A stretch of 64,000 nt of DNA from Jiangella gansuensis DSM 44835 (GCF_000515395.1 NZ_KI911782.1:4680070-4744069), one strand, 5' to 3'. Counted from the stretch's first letter, positions 1 through 8,159 are shown. Translations and numbers: made by a program. The notes: a model not told the origin generated them from the sequence alone.

Positions 1-229
1 CCGCCCGCTGCGCCTCGTCCGCGATCGCCCGCAGGCTCTCGGCCAGCTCACGCGCCTCCAGCGGCGTCAGGGTGAACTTGCAGAACATGTTCGAGTCGGT
101 GGGCTTCACCTGCACGTCGATGATCGGACCTTCGGTATCCAGGTACGCCGCCATCTCCCCGACCTCGGGATGAACGAACGGCGCACGGGTGATCTCTTCA
201 CGCTTCTCAGGGGTCGGTACGGTAACCAT
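1..229 (-). CDS. Hypothetical protein, 3' end beyond window
   Basis: A reading frame open to the window edge encodes at least 76 residues (MVTVPTPEKREEITRAPF... onward). The ATG start is well supported by GGAGGA seven bases upstream. The visible part has a charged N-terminus, a central beta-like stretch (GPIIDVQV) and a C-terminal helix (TPLEARELAESLRAIADEA). I do not recognise the family. It is the only gene left of a patchy region that also holds a direct repeat and a gene fragment, so it may belong to accessory DNA, but nothing in it shows mobility functions. Confidence 0.6.
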   Translation of the reverse strand, partial: MVTVPTPEKREEITRAPFVHPEVGEMAAYLDTEGPIIDVQVKPTDSNMFCKFTLTPLEARELAESLRAIADEAQRA

Positions 230-435
230 CGGGTCTTCCTCCAGGCTCGATCTGGTGGTGGATCAAGTCCCCGCCCGGGTGTTCCAGCACCCGGCGGGGG
301 CGTCTGTAGATGAGGCAGATCCCAGCCACAGGAGGGCCGCGAGCCGAGCGCTGGACGACCAAGATCGGGCCGTCTGTGGGCCGTGGGACGTCGGAAACGG
401 CCATGATCCAACGAGAGCTGTAGAGAAGGTTCTTG

Positions 436-470
436 CAGGTCAGCGACACTTTCGCCCAGGTCAGCGCCAC
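436..470. repeat. 14-bp direct repeat, 21-bp period
   Basis: CAGGTCAGCGACAC is followed 21 bases later by CAGGTCAGCGCCAC (one mismatch). Iterated ~20-bp motifs of this kind are found at the ends of IS21-family elements. That link is inference, since no istA/istB is present. The repeat lies about 20 bases left of the point where acyl-CoA dehydrogenase homology begins. Confidence 0.45.
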
Positions 471-488
471 CAGGCAAAACGCCGCTGA

Positions 489-575
489 GAAACCACCCAG
501 ATCTACGAGGGCACCAACCAGATCCAGCGCATGGTCATGGCAAGACAGCTGCTCAAAGGGGTTGTGAGCTTCTAA
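489..575 (+). pseudogene. Acyl-CoA dehydrogenase 3' remnant
   Basis: The translation between an in-frame TGA and the TAA stop is ETTQIYEGTNQIQRMVMARQ followed by LLKGVVSF. The YEGTNQIQR segment is the canonical C-terminal end of acyl-CoA dehydrogenases and carries the catalytic Glu. Homology begins abruptly at TQIYEGT, with a stop just upstream and no further match to the family on the left. This is the 3' stub of a ~380-residue gene cut by a rearrangement or insertion. It is not a duplicate of the intact dehydrogenase elsewhere in the window, which ends in GEGTSEIQRLVIAR. Confidence 0.75.
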
Positions 576-646
576 CCCGGGAGCGCCCGTCGGACCGGTT
601 CTCTTGCGCCCCGGTCTGCGTCTCCGGCAACCCACCCCGCCCACCA

Positions 647-696
647 TGATCATCAACCTGTGGGGGCGCTATCACGCACCTGACCGTTGATGATCA
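647..696. repeat. Inverted repeat with TGATCA arms (copy A)
   Basis: Eleven-base arms TGATCATCAAC and GTTGATGATCA enclose 28 bases. It lies between the gene remnant and the next minus-strand gene. It shares the TGATCA core with seven other intergenic palindromes in the window. Confidence 0.6.
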
Positions 697-771
697 CTAC
701 CTCGGCGCAGCCCGTCCGGCGCGCGATTGCACCATCCGGACCACCTCGCCCGGGTTCCCATGCTGATCGTT

Positions 772-1359
772 TCATCGATGAAGCTCAGGAGCCGGACAGG
801 CCGGCCGGATCTTGATGCCGCGGTGCCGCTCGTTGTCGATCGACGCCTCGAAGGACCTGTAGTAGAGACTCCCGGCCGCCTCGCCTGAGCCGACCAGCGG
901 GTCGATCCCCCACGTCGCGACCTGTTCCTTGACGAAGTAGTCGCGCTCGTGCCCAGGCATGATCAGCTCCGGGTGCACGTCGAGCAGCAGCACGGTGTAC
1001 GTCGACTTGGGCAGCACCTTTCCGTAGGCCCGCAGGACGCGCTTCTCGATCCGGGGCAGTCCAGCGTTGAGGCTCAGATTCGCGAACCGCAGATCCGCAG
1101 CGTCAGGCTCAGCGAGCTTGCGCAATAGGGCTGGGCACGTGCCGCACCAGAAACTCAGCTCGAAGACGTCACTCCCGTGAACAGTCAACCGTCGTGGAGG
1201 GAACGCCTGCCCCGGCGAGGGCTCTGGCGTCGGCACGGCCAGGGCCGCACGCGACTCCGGCACGCCGAGCTTCACGCCGCGGCGGAACTCGATCAACACG
1301 CGTCCAGTCTGCCCTCCAACGTCGACCGGGTCGCCGAGTTCGCCGTGCCGGTGTTCCAC
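772..1359 (-). CDS. Hypothetical protein with CGTC motif
   Basis: The frame encodes up to 195 aa with actinobacterial codon use. The centre carries FWCGTCPALLRKL, a CxxC pair that could bind metal or be redox active. The C-terminal half has a hydrophobic strand (STYTVLLLDVHPELIMPG) and a likely globular remainder. The start is uncertain: the outermost GTG gives MEHRHGEL, while an internal GTG at 1299, after a GGAGGG, would give MLIEFRRGVKLG. I do not recognise a family. The neighbouring downstream gene on the same strand is also unknown. Confidence 0.6.
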   Translation of the reverse strand: MEHRHGELGDPVDVGGQTGRVLIEFRRGVKLGVPESRAALAVPTPEPSPGQAFPPRRLTVHGSDVFELSFWCGTCPALLRKLAEPDAADLRFANLSLNAGLPRIEKRVLRAYGKVLPKSTYTVLLLDVHPELIMPGHERDYFVKEQVATWGIDPLVGSGEAAGSLYYRSFEASIDNERHRGIKIRPACPAPELHR

Positions 1360-1387
1360 CCGCGATCACCGTCGGCCGGTGTCCGTC

Positions 1388-1738
1388 CTAAGCGAGGAAG
1401 CGCTCCACGCTCTCCACCACGGCCGCGTAGGCGTCCTCCGCGTCTTTGAACTCGGGGCAGAAGCTGGTGACGTCTCCAGCGAGCAGGTAGCCGACATCAG
1501 CCCAGCCTCCCGTCCAGATCACGATCTCGAACTCATCGTCGGGATCACGCCGCAATGTGAACCCCAGCGACTCGGGCACCTCGACCCGCAACCGGTCAGT
1601 CACGATGGGCTGGGGCCAGGACGCCCGGGCGTCCCGCCAGGTGAACGGGCCGACCTCGGCACGGCTGCTCCACCCGTCGACGACAGGCCGCAGCCGAGTC
1701 GCGAGGACGTCCAGGTCAACCAGGCGCTCCATGGCCAC
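1388..1738 (-). CDS. Hypothetical 116-aa protein
   Basis: A small acidic soluble protein starting at GTG (MAMERLVDLDVL) or at the ATG two codons later. It has aromatic-rich segments (PFTWRDARASWPQP, FEIVIWTGGWADVGYLL) and a C-terminal amphipathic helix (DAEDAYAAVVESVERFL). No motif identifies a function. It is followed by the unknown 195-aa gene on the same strand and may be co-transcribed with it. Confidence 0.6.
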   Translation of the reverse strand: MAMERLVDLDVLATRLRPVVDGWSSRAEVGPFTWRDARASWPQPIVTDRLRVEVPESLGFTLRRDPDDEFEIVIWTGGWADVGYLLAGDVTSFCPEFKDAEDAYAAVVESVERFLA

Positions 1739-1795
1739 ATCTTGCCCGCCGAGGCCCGGCCTGAAGAAGGAACGAACCGGTCCGGGACATTGGCT

Positions 1796-2272
1796 TCATA
1801 CCTTCTCCAGTTGCGTCCGCGCTTTGCGCACGTGGGTGGTGCCGGCGTCGAGTGCGGCACCGTCGGTACCGGCGGGCACGACCTCCGGGACGGGGATGCC
1901 GTGCTGGTCGACGAGAGTCGAATGGACTTCGCCGGCGTCGAAGGCGTGGCGCTCTCCCCACTGGCGCAGCGTGACGATGACGGGGAACAGGTCGCGTCCT
2001 GCGTCGGTGAGCACGTACTCCTGGCGGCGGCCCGACGGAGCGGTGCGCTGGGCGAGGAGCCCGTGAGCGGTCAGCTTGCGGAGACGATCGGTGAGGATGT
2101 TCCGGGCGATGCCGGTGCGCCGCTGGAACTCGGTGAACGACCGCGCCCCGTCCATCGCGTCGCGGATGACGAGAATGCTCCACCTGTCGCCGACGACGTC
2201 GAGCGCGCGGGCGACCGGGCACTCGGCATCGGTCCAGCCTGAGTTCGGGGCGCGCAGGATGGTGCGCGACAT
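1796..2272 (-). CDS. HxlR-family transcriptional regulator
   Basis: A 158-aa winged-helix regulator. The N-terminal part contains the HxlR hallmark CPVARALDVVGDRWSILVIRDAM, with a recognition helix around FQRRTGIARNILTDRLRKL and a wing ending in EYVLTDAGRDLFPVI. The ATG was chosen because GGGAGGTGT lies just upstream and the family starts near this residue. Upstream codons in the same frame run into the promoter region. The gene is divergent from an MFS transporter, the usual arrangement for an HxlR protein controlling an efflux pump in response to its substrate or to redox or aldehyde stress. The ligand is unknown. A ~50-residue C-terminal tail beyond the winged helix is longer than in minimal HxlR proteins. 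Confidence 0.88.
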   Translation of the reverse strand: MSRTILRAPNSGWTDAECPVARALDVVGDRWSILVIRDAMDGARSFTEFQRRTGIARNILTDRLRKLTAHGLLAQRTAPSGRRQEYVLTDAGRDLFPVIVTLRQWGERHAFDAGEVHSTLVDQHGIPVPEVVPAGTDGAALDAGTTHVRKARTQLEKV

Positions 2273-2286
2273 GACACCTCCCGATG

Positions 2287-2331
2287 AGTTGCAGATTGAA
2301 ACCATCATGCCGTAGCGTCCAAACAGTTGCA
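2287..2331. promoter_or_regulatory. Divergent HxlR/MFS control region
   Basis: Two direct copies of AGTTGCA lie 38 bp apart in the short divergent spacer. On the plus strand TTGCAG and TAGCGT are about 18 bp apart and could form the transporter promoter. HxlR binding here is inference from position. Confidence 0.35.
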
Positions 2332-2354
2332 ATGTGCTACTGATTGGACGGATC

Positions 2355-3596
2355 ATGGGCGTGTGGCCGCGGGTCCTGCTAGCGGTGGTGTGCGGTGTCG
2401 CGGTGGCGAGCATCTACGTCGCTCAGCCGGTCCTGGAGCCGATGGGTCGCGAGCTCGGCGTCCCGGCGGAACTCACCGGCTGGTTCGTGGCGGTCGGGCA
2501 GATCGGCTACCTGGCGGGGTTGGTGCTGCTGGTGCCGCTGGGCGACATGCTCGACAGGCGACGACTCATCGCCGTACACCTGGCGCTCACCGCGGCAGGC
2601 CTGGTCCTGACGGCCTCGGCACCGACCGCTCGGGTGGCGTTCGCGGGTTTGGCCGTCGTCGGCGTGTTCGCGGTCGTTGTGCAGACGACGGTGGCCTACG
2701 CCGCCTCGGTCTCCGCAGCGGGCGAACGCGGCCGCAACATCGGGGTCGTGACCTCGGGTGTCGTCGTCGGCATCCTCGGCGGACGAATCCTGGCCGGCTG
2801 GTTCACCGGGATGTGGGGCTGGCGGAGCATCTACATTGCCCTCGCGGTGCTCGCCGCCGGACTTGCGGTCCTCGTGTTGGCCGTGTTGCGTGGGGACGAA
2901 CGCGCCGAACGTCCGGCCGGATACCGTCACGTCGTCGCGTCGCTGGGCGGGCTCTTCCGGGACCGCCTGTTCCTCACCCGCGGGCTCATCGCGTTCTTCC
3001 TCTTCGCGTCGTTCGGAACCCTGTGGAGCGGACTGTCACTGCCGCTGACGGACCCACCGTGGCAGCTCAGCGAGACCCAGATCGGACTGTTCGGGATCGC
3101 AGGTCTCGCTGGTGCGTTCGGCGCGGCTCACGCCGGACGGTGGGCGGATGCGGGCCGGGCGGGCCCGGTCACAGGCATCGCACTCGCCCTGCTCGTCGCG
3201 TCGTGGGCGGCGGTCGCGCAGCTGTCGTGGTCTCTGTGGATTCTCGTCGCAGGAATCGTGGTTCTCGACTTCGCGGTCCAGGCCGCGCACGTGAGCAACC
3301 AGCACCTGCTCGCCGTGACGCATCCGGACCGGACCAGCAGCGTGATCGGAGGCTACATGGTGTTCTACTCCCTCGGGTCCGCGCTCGGCGCGGCCGCAAC
3401 CACCGTGGTGTTCGCCACCAGCGGCTGGGCCGCCTCCAGCCTGCTCGGCGCCGCCTTCGCCGGATGCGCCCTAGCCGTCTGGGCGATCGACCGTCGGCCG
3501 CACACCGACGGCGACGTTCCGACCAGCCGGCATGGACGGGGCCGGCCTGCTGACGGGGCCACTGGACGTACCGGACACCGCCACGTCCTCGACTAG
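2355..3596 (+). CDS. MFS transporter (12-TM, YbjJ/AraJ-like)
   Basis: A ~413-aa polytopic membrane protein of the major facilitator superfamily. Twelve hydrophobic segments are visible. The family A-motif after TM2 reads GDMLDRRRL, and a GRWADAGRAG loop sits at the equivalent place in the second half. The ATG chosen has a weak GGACGG ahead of it, and a GTG seven codons upstream is an alternative. The protein ends in a basic, disordered tail (about 40 residues) that overlaps the convergent sulfatase gene by four bases. Control by the divergent HxlR protein suggests a drug or toxic-metabolite exporter. The substrate cannot be read from sequence. Confidence 0.85.
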   Translation: MGVWPRVLLAVVCGVAVASIYVAQPVLEPMGRELGVPAELTGWFVAVGQIGYLAGLVLLVPLGDMLDRRRLIAVHLALTAAGLVLTASAPTARVAFAGLAVVGVFAVVVQTTVAYAASVSAAGERGRNIGVVTSGVVVGILGGRILAGWFTGMWGWRSIYIALAVLAAGLAVLVLAVLRGDERAERPAGYRHVVASLGGLFRDRLFLTRGLIAFFLFASFGTLWSGLSLPLTDPPWQLSETQIGLFGIAGLAGAFGAAHAGRWADAGRAGPVTGIALALLVASWAAVAQLSWSLWILVAGIVVLDFAVQAAHVSNQHLLAVTHPDRTSSVIGGYMVFYSLGSALGAAATTVVFATSGWAASSLLGAAFAGCALAVWAIDRRPHTDGDVPTSRHGRGRPADGATGRTGHRHVLD

Positions 3597-4873
3597 GTAC
3601 GAACCGGTGGCGACGGCGGCTCGACCGGTCCGTCGAGCAACGGGTCGGCCAACCGCACCATGTCCTCGTCCAGCTGCCGCGCCAGCCGGTCGCGCACCGT
3701 CAGCCACCGCGGGTCGTCCGCGAGGTTCGTGGCCTCCCACGGGTCGTTGTCGAGGTCGTAGAGTTCCTCGGCCGGGCGGGGTGCCAGGTGGTCGTCGCCC
3801 ATCCCCCGTCGCGTCAGGCTGTCCTCGAGATCCTTGCTCAGCACGAGCTTCGGCCCGGCGGCGAAGTTGCGGATGTACTTGAACCGCTCCGTCCGTACGG
3901 CGCGGATCGGGTCGTAGCCGTCGTGGAAGGTCTTCTGGAGATACAGCGACCGATCGGCCGGCCCGTTCGAGCCGGTCAGCGCCGGGCGCAGAGTCTGGCC
4001 CTCGAGCTGCGGGGGAACCTGCCCGCCGAACAGGTCCAGCAGGGTCGGCACGACGTCGAGGTGGCTGACCAGCGACCGCTCCCGCCTGGGCGCGACGTTC
4101 CACGCACGCGGCGGCCGCGCGATCATGGCGACCCGCACGCCGGGGTCGTAGAGCGTCCCCTTGGCTCGAGGGAACGCGGCTCCGTGGTCGGTCGTGAAGA
4201 TCACGAGAGTGTTGTCCGGGTCGCCGTGCTCCTCGATGGCGTCGAGCACGGTGCCGACGGCCTCGTCGAGCTGCCGGATCGATCCGTACAGCCCGGCGAC
4301 GTCGGCGCGGGTGTCGTCGTTGTCCGGCAGATACGGCGGAACGTCCACCTGCTCGGGCGGGAACGCCGCGTAGTCCTCCGGCGGCCAGGGGCGGTGCGCC
4401 TCCCACATGCCGATCGTGACGAGGTACGGCGTCGCGCTACGGCCGTTCTCGGCGAACCACGAGACGCTCTCCCGGGCGACCTGCATCGCCCTGGGCAGGA
4501 AGCCCAGACCGCGCACGTCGTCGAAGCCCAGCACACACGGGTCCGGGTCCTCGTGCTGCAGCCCGATCAGCGTCGTGCGGCACCCCAGGTCGCGGACGCG
4601 CTCCGGCAGCGTCCGCACCCCGGGCGCGTACCGCCAGCCGTGGTGGCTGAGCCCGATCAGGCCGTTGCGGTGGGGCGACATGCCGGTGAACAGGGCGGAG
4701 CGCGCCGGCGTGCACAACGGCGAGGTGGCGAACGCCCGGTCGAACACGACGCCTTCATCCGCCAGCCGCTGCAACTGCGGGGTCGGCGCCCCGGGCGCGT
4801 CGTAACAGCTCAGCCAGGTGCCGACATCGTGGCAGTGGATGAGCACGACATGGGGGACGGACATACGGATCAT
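3593..4873 (-). CDS. Sulfatase, N-sulfoglucosamine sulfohydrolase-like
   Basis: A 426-aa type I (formylglycine) sulfatase. The maturation signature SPLCTPARSALFTG places the modified Cys at residue 54. A second metal/active-site block reads FTTDHGAAF and is followed by KGTLYDPGVR. The N-terminal metal motif is VVLIHCHDVG, so the first Asp of the usual DD pair is replaced by His. No signal peptide is present, so the enzyme should act in the cytoplasm. It is the last gene of a run with a PTS, NagA, a GntR regulator and a TSUP exporter, which suggests that it removes sulfate from an imported amino sugar. Overall similarity is to the heparan N-sulfatase/SGSH branch. The exact substrate (N-, O-3 or O-4 sulfate) is unknown. 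The formylglycine-generating enzyme is not in the window. Confidence 0.85.
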   Translation of the reverse strand: MIRMSVPHVVLIHCHDVGTWLSCYDAPGAPTPQLQRLADEGVVFDRAFATSPLCTPARSALFTGMSPHRNGLIGLSHHGWRYAPGVRTLPERVRDLGCRTTLIGLQHEDPDPCVLGFDDVRGLGFLPRAMQVARESVSWFAENGRSATPYLVTIGMWEAHRPWPPEDYAAFPPEQVDVPPYLPDNDDTRADVAGLYGSIRQLDEAVGTVLDAIEEHGDPDNTLVIFTTDHGAAFPRAKGTLYDPGVRVAMIARPPRAWNVAPRRERSLVSHLDVVPTLLDLFGGQVPPQLEGQTLRPALTGSNGPADRSLYLQKTFHDGYDPIRAVRTERFKYIRNFAAGPKLVLSKDLEDSLTRRGMGDDHLAPRPAEELYDLDNDPWEATNLADDPRWLTVRDRLARQLDEDMVRLADPLLDGPVEPPSPPVRT

Positions 4874-4925
4874 TCTTTCACCGTCAACGGAAGCGACGGA
4901 CCATCGCCCGCGCCGCCGAGCCGCG

Positions 4926-5723
4926 TCAGCCGATCAGCTCGTGGCCCAGCGAGACGACGGCGACCAAAATGATGAGGCCGCGCAGCGCCCAGTCGGGCAC
5001 GGTCTTGGCGAGCCGGCCGCCGCTGTAGCCGCCGATCGTCGCGCCGACTGCCATGACGGCCACCGCGAGCCATTCGACGTCGGCGTGGCCGAGGAAGTAG
5101 GCGATCGTGAACCCGGTCGCGGCGGTGACGTTCACGGTCAGGGTGAGCAGGTTCTTGATGCCGTTGGTGGTGCGCAGCGGCCGGCCGCTGAAGGAACCCA
5201 ACGCGGCGAGGAGCAGGATGCCCTGCGCCGCGGCGAAGTAGCCGCCGTAGACCGAGCAGCCGAGGATGGACAAGCGCAGGCCCAGGCTGCCGAACGGGTT
5301 GTCGCGCTGAGGCTCCCCGGCACGGGCCCGCGCTTCGGACCGGGCGCGGGCGCGAGCGGCGAGCTTGGGCTGGATGAGCACCAAGGCGAGCGCGAACCCG
5401 ATGAGGATCGGCACGATCACGTCGAGCGCGTCGGCGCTGGTGGTCAGCAGGAGGACGGAGCCGAGGACCCCACCGGCGACGGAGATGAGCGGCAGTGTGC
5501 GCAGGTGCTGCCGGTCGTCACGCAGCTCCTTCCGGTAGGCCAGGGTGCCGCCGAGGGCGGAGGTGACCATCGCGATGGTGTTCGTGGTCACGGCCGCCGC
5601 GGGGTCCAGTCCGAAAGCCAGCAGGACCGGAAGGGTCACCAGGGAACCGGAGCCCACGGCCCCGTTGATCGATCCGGCCGCCAGGGCGGCGAGCAGCAAC
5701 AGGCAGAGCTCAACTGCGGACAT
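4926..5723 (-). CDS. TSUP-family (TauE/SafE) sulfite/sulfate exporter
   Basis: A 265-aa integral membrane protein with eight or so hydrophobic helices in two repeated halves. Each half begins with a Gly/Asn-rich turn (GSINGAVGSGSLVTLPVL; AQGILLLAALGSFSGRPLRTTNG), the hallmark of TSUP proteins that move sulfite, sulfate or sulfonates. A basic cytoplasmic loop of about 25 residues separates the halves. The gene lies 52 bases before a sulfatase and 55 bases after a GntR regulator. The plausible role is to export the sulfate or sulfite released by the sulfatase. Family members also transport organosulfonates, so import of a sulfonate cannot be excluded. Confidence 0.82.
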   Translation of the reverse strand: MSAVELCLLLLAALAAGSINGAVGSGSLVTLPVLLAFGLDPAAAVTTNTIAMVTSALGGTLAYRKELRDDRQHLRTLPLISVAGGVLGSVLLLTTSADALDVIVPILIGFALALVLIQPKLAARARARSEARARAGEPQRDNPFGSLGLRLSILGCSVYGGYFAAAQGILLLAALGSFSGRPLRTTNGIKNLLTLTVNVTAATGFTIAYFLGHADVEWLAVAVMAVGATIGGYSGGRLAKTVPDWALRGLIILVAVVSLGHELIG

Positions 5724-5778
5724 GACACTCTTTCTCAGCCGGCAGACGCCCGGCTGTGCGGCTCCGGAGCAGGAGCGG

Positions 5779-6486
5779 CTACTGCCCGGTGAACTCCAGC
5801 AGGTCCCGGGAGTGGTCGATGTGGTTCAACATGAGGTCGCCGGCGAGATCGGCGTCACGGCCAGCCACGGCGTCGAGGATGGCCCGGTGTTCCACCCAGG
5901 AGGACGGGGCGCGGTTGCTGATGATGGTCGCCAGATACCAACCCGCGCGCCGCTCGAGGTCGGTGAGCAGCGCGATGGAGACGCGGTTCGCGCCGATCTC
6001 GGTGATGGCCGCGTGGAAGGCACGGTTCAGCTCGATCAGCCGTCTCGGGTCCTCGCCCTGCTGGGATGCCTCGTGTCCTTCGGCGTAGATGGCTTCCAGC
6101 CGCCGCACGCCGTCGTCGTCGATGTTCTGGGCGGCCAGCCGGCAACTGTCGGACTCCAGCAGCGCCCGGACGTGGAAGACCTCACGGGCTTCCCGGGCCG
6201 TCGGCTCGTGGACGAACGCGCCCCGTCCGGTCCGCAGGTCGACGAAGCCGGCGGTGGACAGCGACTGCAGCGCCTCCCGCACCGGCTGCCGGCTGACGCC
6301 AAGCAGCTCGGCCAGGGATTCCTCGGCCAGGTGCTCGCCGGGGGCGAGCCGGCCGAAGACGATCAGCTCCTCGATGGCGGCACGAACCTGCTCGCGCAGG
6401 CTCGCCCGCCGCATCAGCGGGACGGATCCACGCGACAGCGGCCCGGAGGAACCGGTGCGGGAGTCGAGGGAGTCAGGCGTGGTCAT
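5779..6486 (-). CDS. GntR-family regulator, FCD domain
   Basis: A 235-aa repressor-type protein. The winged helix spans roughly residues 26-92 (LAEESLAELLGVSRQPVREALQ is the helix-turn-helix) and the all-helical FCD ligand domain roughly 105-225, with the candidate metal-binding residues in ELNRAFHAAI, EHRAIL and LMLNHID. It starts three bases after the PTS IIB gene, so it is an internal member of the operon. FCD regulators bind palindromes with ATAC/GTAT ends. The perfect palindrome at the divergent PTS/ptsI promoter fits, making this gene the likely autoregulator of the whole locus, released by a sugar phosphate or acid metabolite. Confidence 0.88.
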   Translation of the reverse strand: MTTPDSLDSRTGSSGPLSRGSVPLMRRASLREQVRAAIEELIVFGRLAPGEHLAEESLAELLGVSRQPVREALQSLSTAGFVDLRTGRGAFVHEPTAREAREVFHVRALLESDSCRLAAQNIDDDGVRRLEAIYAEGHEASQQGEDPRRLIELNRAFHAAITEIGANRVSIALLTDLERRAGWYLATIISNRAPSSWVEHRAILDAVAGRDADLAGDLMLNHIDHSRDLLEFTGQ

Positions 6487-6489
6487 GGC

Positions 6490-6975
6490 TCAGCTCGGCA
6501 TCCCGGCGACGAGCTTGCCCAGGTCGGTGCGGGCCGTTCCCGGTAGCCACTGGGCCTCGAGGCGCACGCCCTTCCCGGACAGCTCGCGCCAGATGGCGAT
6601 CTCGTCGTCGGTGGCGTGGACTTCCTTCGTCAGCCGCTTGCGTCCCGGCCCGGTGTGGACGTTGCCGACGTTGACCTCGGTCATCTTCATGCCGGCGTCG
6701 TAGAGCGCCTTGAGCTCCGTGGGCCCCTTGACCAGGACGATCGTGGGAACGTCCGAGCTGGACTGCTTGACGATGCGGGCGGAGTCGGCGATGGTCAGGA
6801 TGTCGGCACGCACGCCGGCCGGCACCGCGAGGAGCATCAGGTTCTTCTGCGTCGCGTCGGCCGCCGTGGCGTCGTCGGCCACGAGGATCTGCTGGATACC
6901 CAGCGCCTGGGTCCATCCCATGACGACCTGGCCGTGGATCAGCCGGTCGTCGACGCGGATCAGAGCGATGTCCAT
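6490..6975 (-). CDS. PTS mannose/sorbose-family EIIB
   Basis: A 161-aa cytoplasmic phosphocarrier. The N-terminal MDIALIRVDDRLIHGQV is the family signature, with the phosphorylated His at residue 14. The start was placed at the ATG after AGAGGAACGAG. An ATG nine codons upstream overlaps the NagA tail and lacks a ribosome site. EIIB receives phosphate from EIIA and passes it to the sugar carried by EIIC/EIID. It is separated from the other three EII genes by nagA, which is unusual but keeps all in one transcript. Confidence 0.92.
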   Translation of the reverse strand: MDIALIRVDDRLIHGQVVMGWTQALGIQQILVADDATAADATQKNLMLLAVPAGVRADILTIADSARIVKQSSSDVPTIVLVKGPTELKALYDAGMKMTEVNVGNVHTGPGRKRLTKEVHATDDEIAIWRELSGKGVRLEAQWLPGTARTDLGKLVAGMPS

Positions 6976-6986
6976 CTCGTTCCTCT

Positions 6987-8153
6987 CTATGGCCTTTCCC
7001 ATTGTCCATGCATGATCGTGTGCGTGATCGTCGCGTCGTCGTCGACGACGATCAGGTCCGCCCGCCGGCCGACGGCGACGGCGCCCCGGTCGGTGAGTCC
7101 GAGGGACCGCGCCGGGTTGCGGGCCGCGGCGTTCAGTGCGATCGGTAGTGGCACCCCGGCCGCGAGCAGCACCCGCACCCCGTCGGCCAGCGTCGACGTG
7201 CTTCCGGCGATGCCACCGCTCAGCGTGAAGGCACGGCCGTCGGTCACCCGCACCGGCGTGCCGTCCCAGCGGCGGTGGTCGCCGTCGGGCAGGCCGGAGA
7301 CGTCGGTGCCGTCGCTGACCAGCATCAAGCGGTCCTGGACCCCGGGCAGCGCGGCGAGCGCGGCGATCAGCTCCGGCGCGACGTGCAGGCCGTCGGCGAC
7401 GATCTCCAGGTACACCGATGCGTCGGCGAGCAGCGCCGGCACCGGTCCCGGGTTCCGGTGGTGGACGGACGGCATCGCGTTGAACAGGTGAGTGGCGCGC
7501 CGGGCACCCCAGCCGATGGCCGCCCTGGCCTGGCCGAACGTCGCGGCCGTGTGACCGACGGCGACCCGTACGCCCGCCCCGGCGAGGGCACGGACGGCGT
7601 CCTCGGCGTGCGGCAGTTCGGGCGCGACGGTACAGATGCGCAGCGTCCCGCCGGCCGCCGCGAGCAACTCGGTGACCAGCGCCGGCTCGGGTTCGACGAG
7701 ATTCTCCTGCCGGTGCACGCCACGGAAATCCGGGCTCAGGAACGGCCCCTCCAAGTGGATTCCCAGCAGGTCGGCACCGTCCGCCCCGGTGGGCCCGGTC
7801 AGCGCGGCCAGGCCACGGACCGCCCCGAGGACCTGATCGAACGGGACGGACGCGGTGGTGGCGACGAACGACGTCACGCCGGCCGAACGCAGCCGCCGCC
7901 CGATCGACCGGACCGCGTCGGCGTCGGCGCTCATGACGTTGAAGCCGAGGCCGCCGTGCACATGGGTGTCGACGAAGCCGGGCGCCACGACGCGTCCGCC
8001 CAGGTCGATGCGCTCCACCGCGGGCCCGACGCCGTCCACCGCTCCCACGCCGGCGATGAGACCGTCGCGGACGTGGACGGCATCCGGTTCCAGCCGGCCG
8101 TCGGGCAGCAGGACCCGCGCGCCGGTCAGCACGTACTCGTCGGTCTCGGACAT
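6987..8153 (-). CDS. nagA: N-acetylglucosamine-6-phosphate deacetylase
   Basis: A 388-aa amidohydrolase-fold enzyme that deacetylates GlcNAc-6-P (or GalNAc-6-P) to the amino sugar phosphate and acetate. Metal and substrate residues are in VDTHVHGGLG (His64 and His66), GIHLEGPFLS, VAVGHTAATF, ATHLFNAM and LMLVSDGTD, and the overall length is normal. It lies between PTS EIID and EIIB with gaps of 6 and 11 bases. The placement shows that the PTS substrate is an N-acetylated hexosamine. The next enzyme, glucosamine-6-P deaminase (nagB) or an aga counterpart, is not in the window. Confidence 0.93.
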   Translation of the reverse strand: MSETDEYVLTGARVLLPDGRLEPDAVHVRDGLIAGVGAVDGVGPAVERIDLGGRVVAPGFVDTHVHGGLGFNVMSADADAVRSIGRRLRSAGVTSFVATTASVPFDQVLGAVRGLAALTGPTGADGADLLGIHLEGPFLSPDFRGVHRQENLVEPEPALVTELLAAAGGTLRICTVAPELPHAEDAVRALAGAGVRVAVGHTAATFGQARAAIGWGARRATHLFNAMPSVHHRNPGPVPALLADASVYLEIVADGLHVAPELIAALAALPGVQDRLMLVSDGTDVSGLPDGDHRRWDGTPVRVTDGRAFTLSGGIAGSTSTLADGVRVLLAAGVPLPIALNAAARNPARSLGLTDRGAVAVGRRADLIVVDDDATITHTIMHGQWERP

Positions 8154-8159
8154 GGCGGA

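Larger units (their letters stand above)
230..771. other. Gene-poor 540-bp stretch with repeat and gene remnant
   Basis: No intact gene is convincing here. It contains a 14-bp direct repeat, the last 28 codons of an acyl-CoA dehydrogenase and an inverted repeat with TGATCA arms, each listed separately. The rest looks like non-coding or eroded DNA. Confidence 0.5.

Noticed and set aside
1-600. Integrative element or prophage at the left edge
   Set aside because: No integrase, excisionase, att-type tRNA end or phage gene is visible. Only a repeat and a gene stub are seen.
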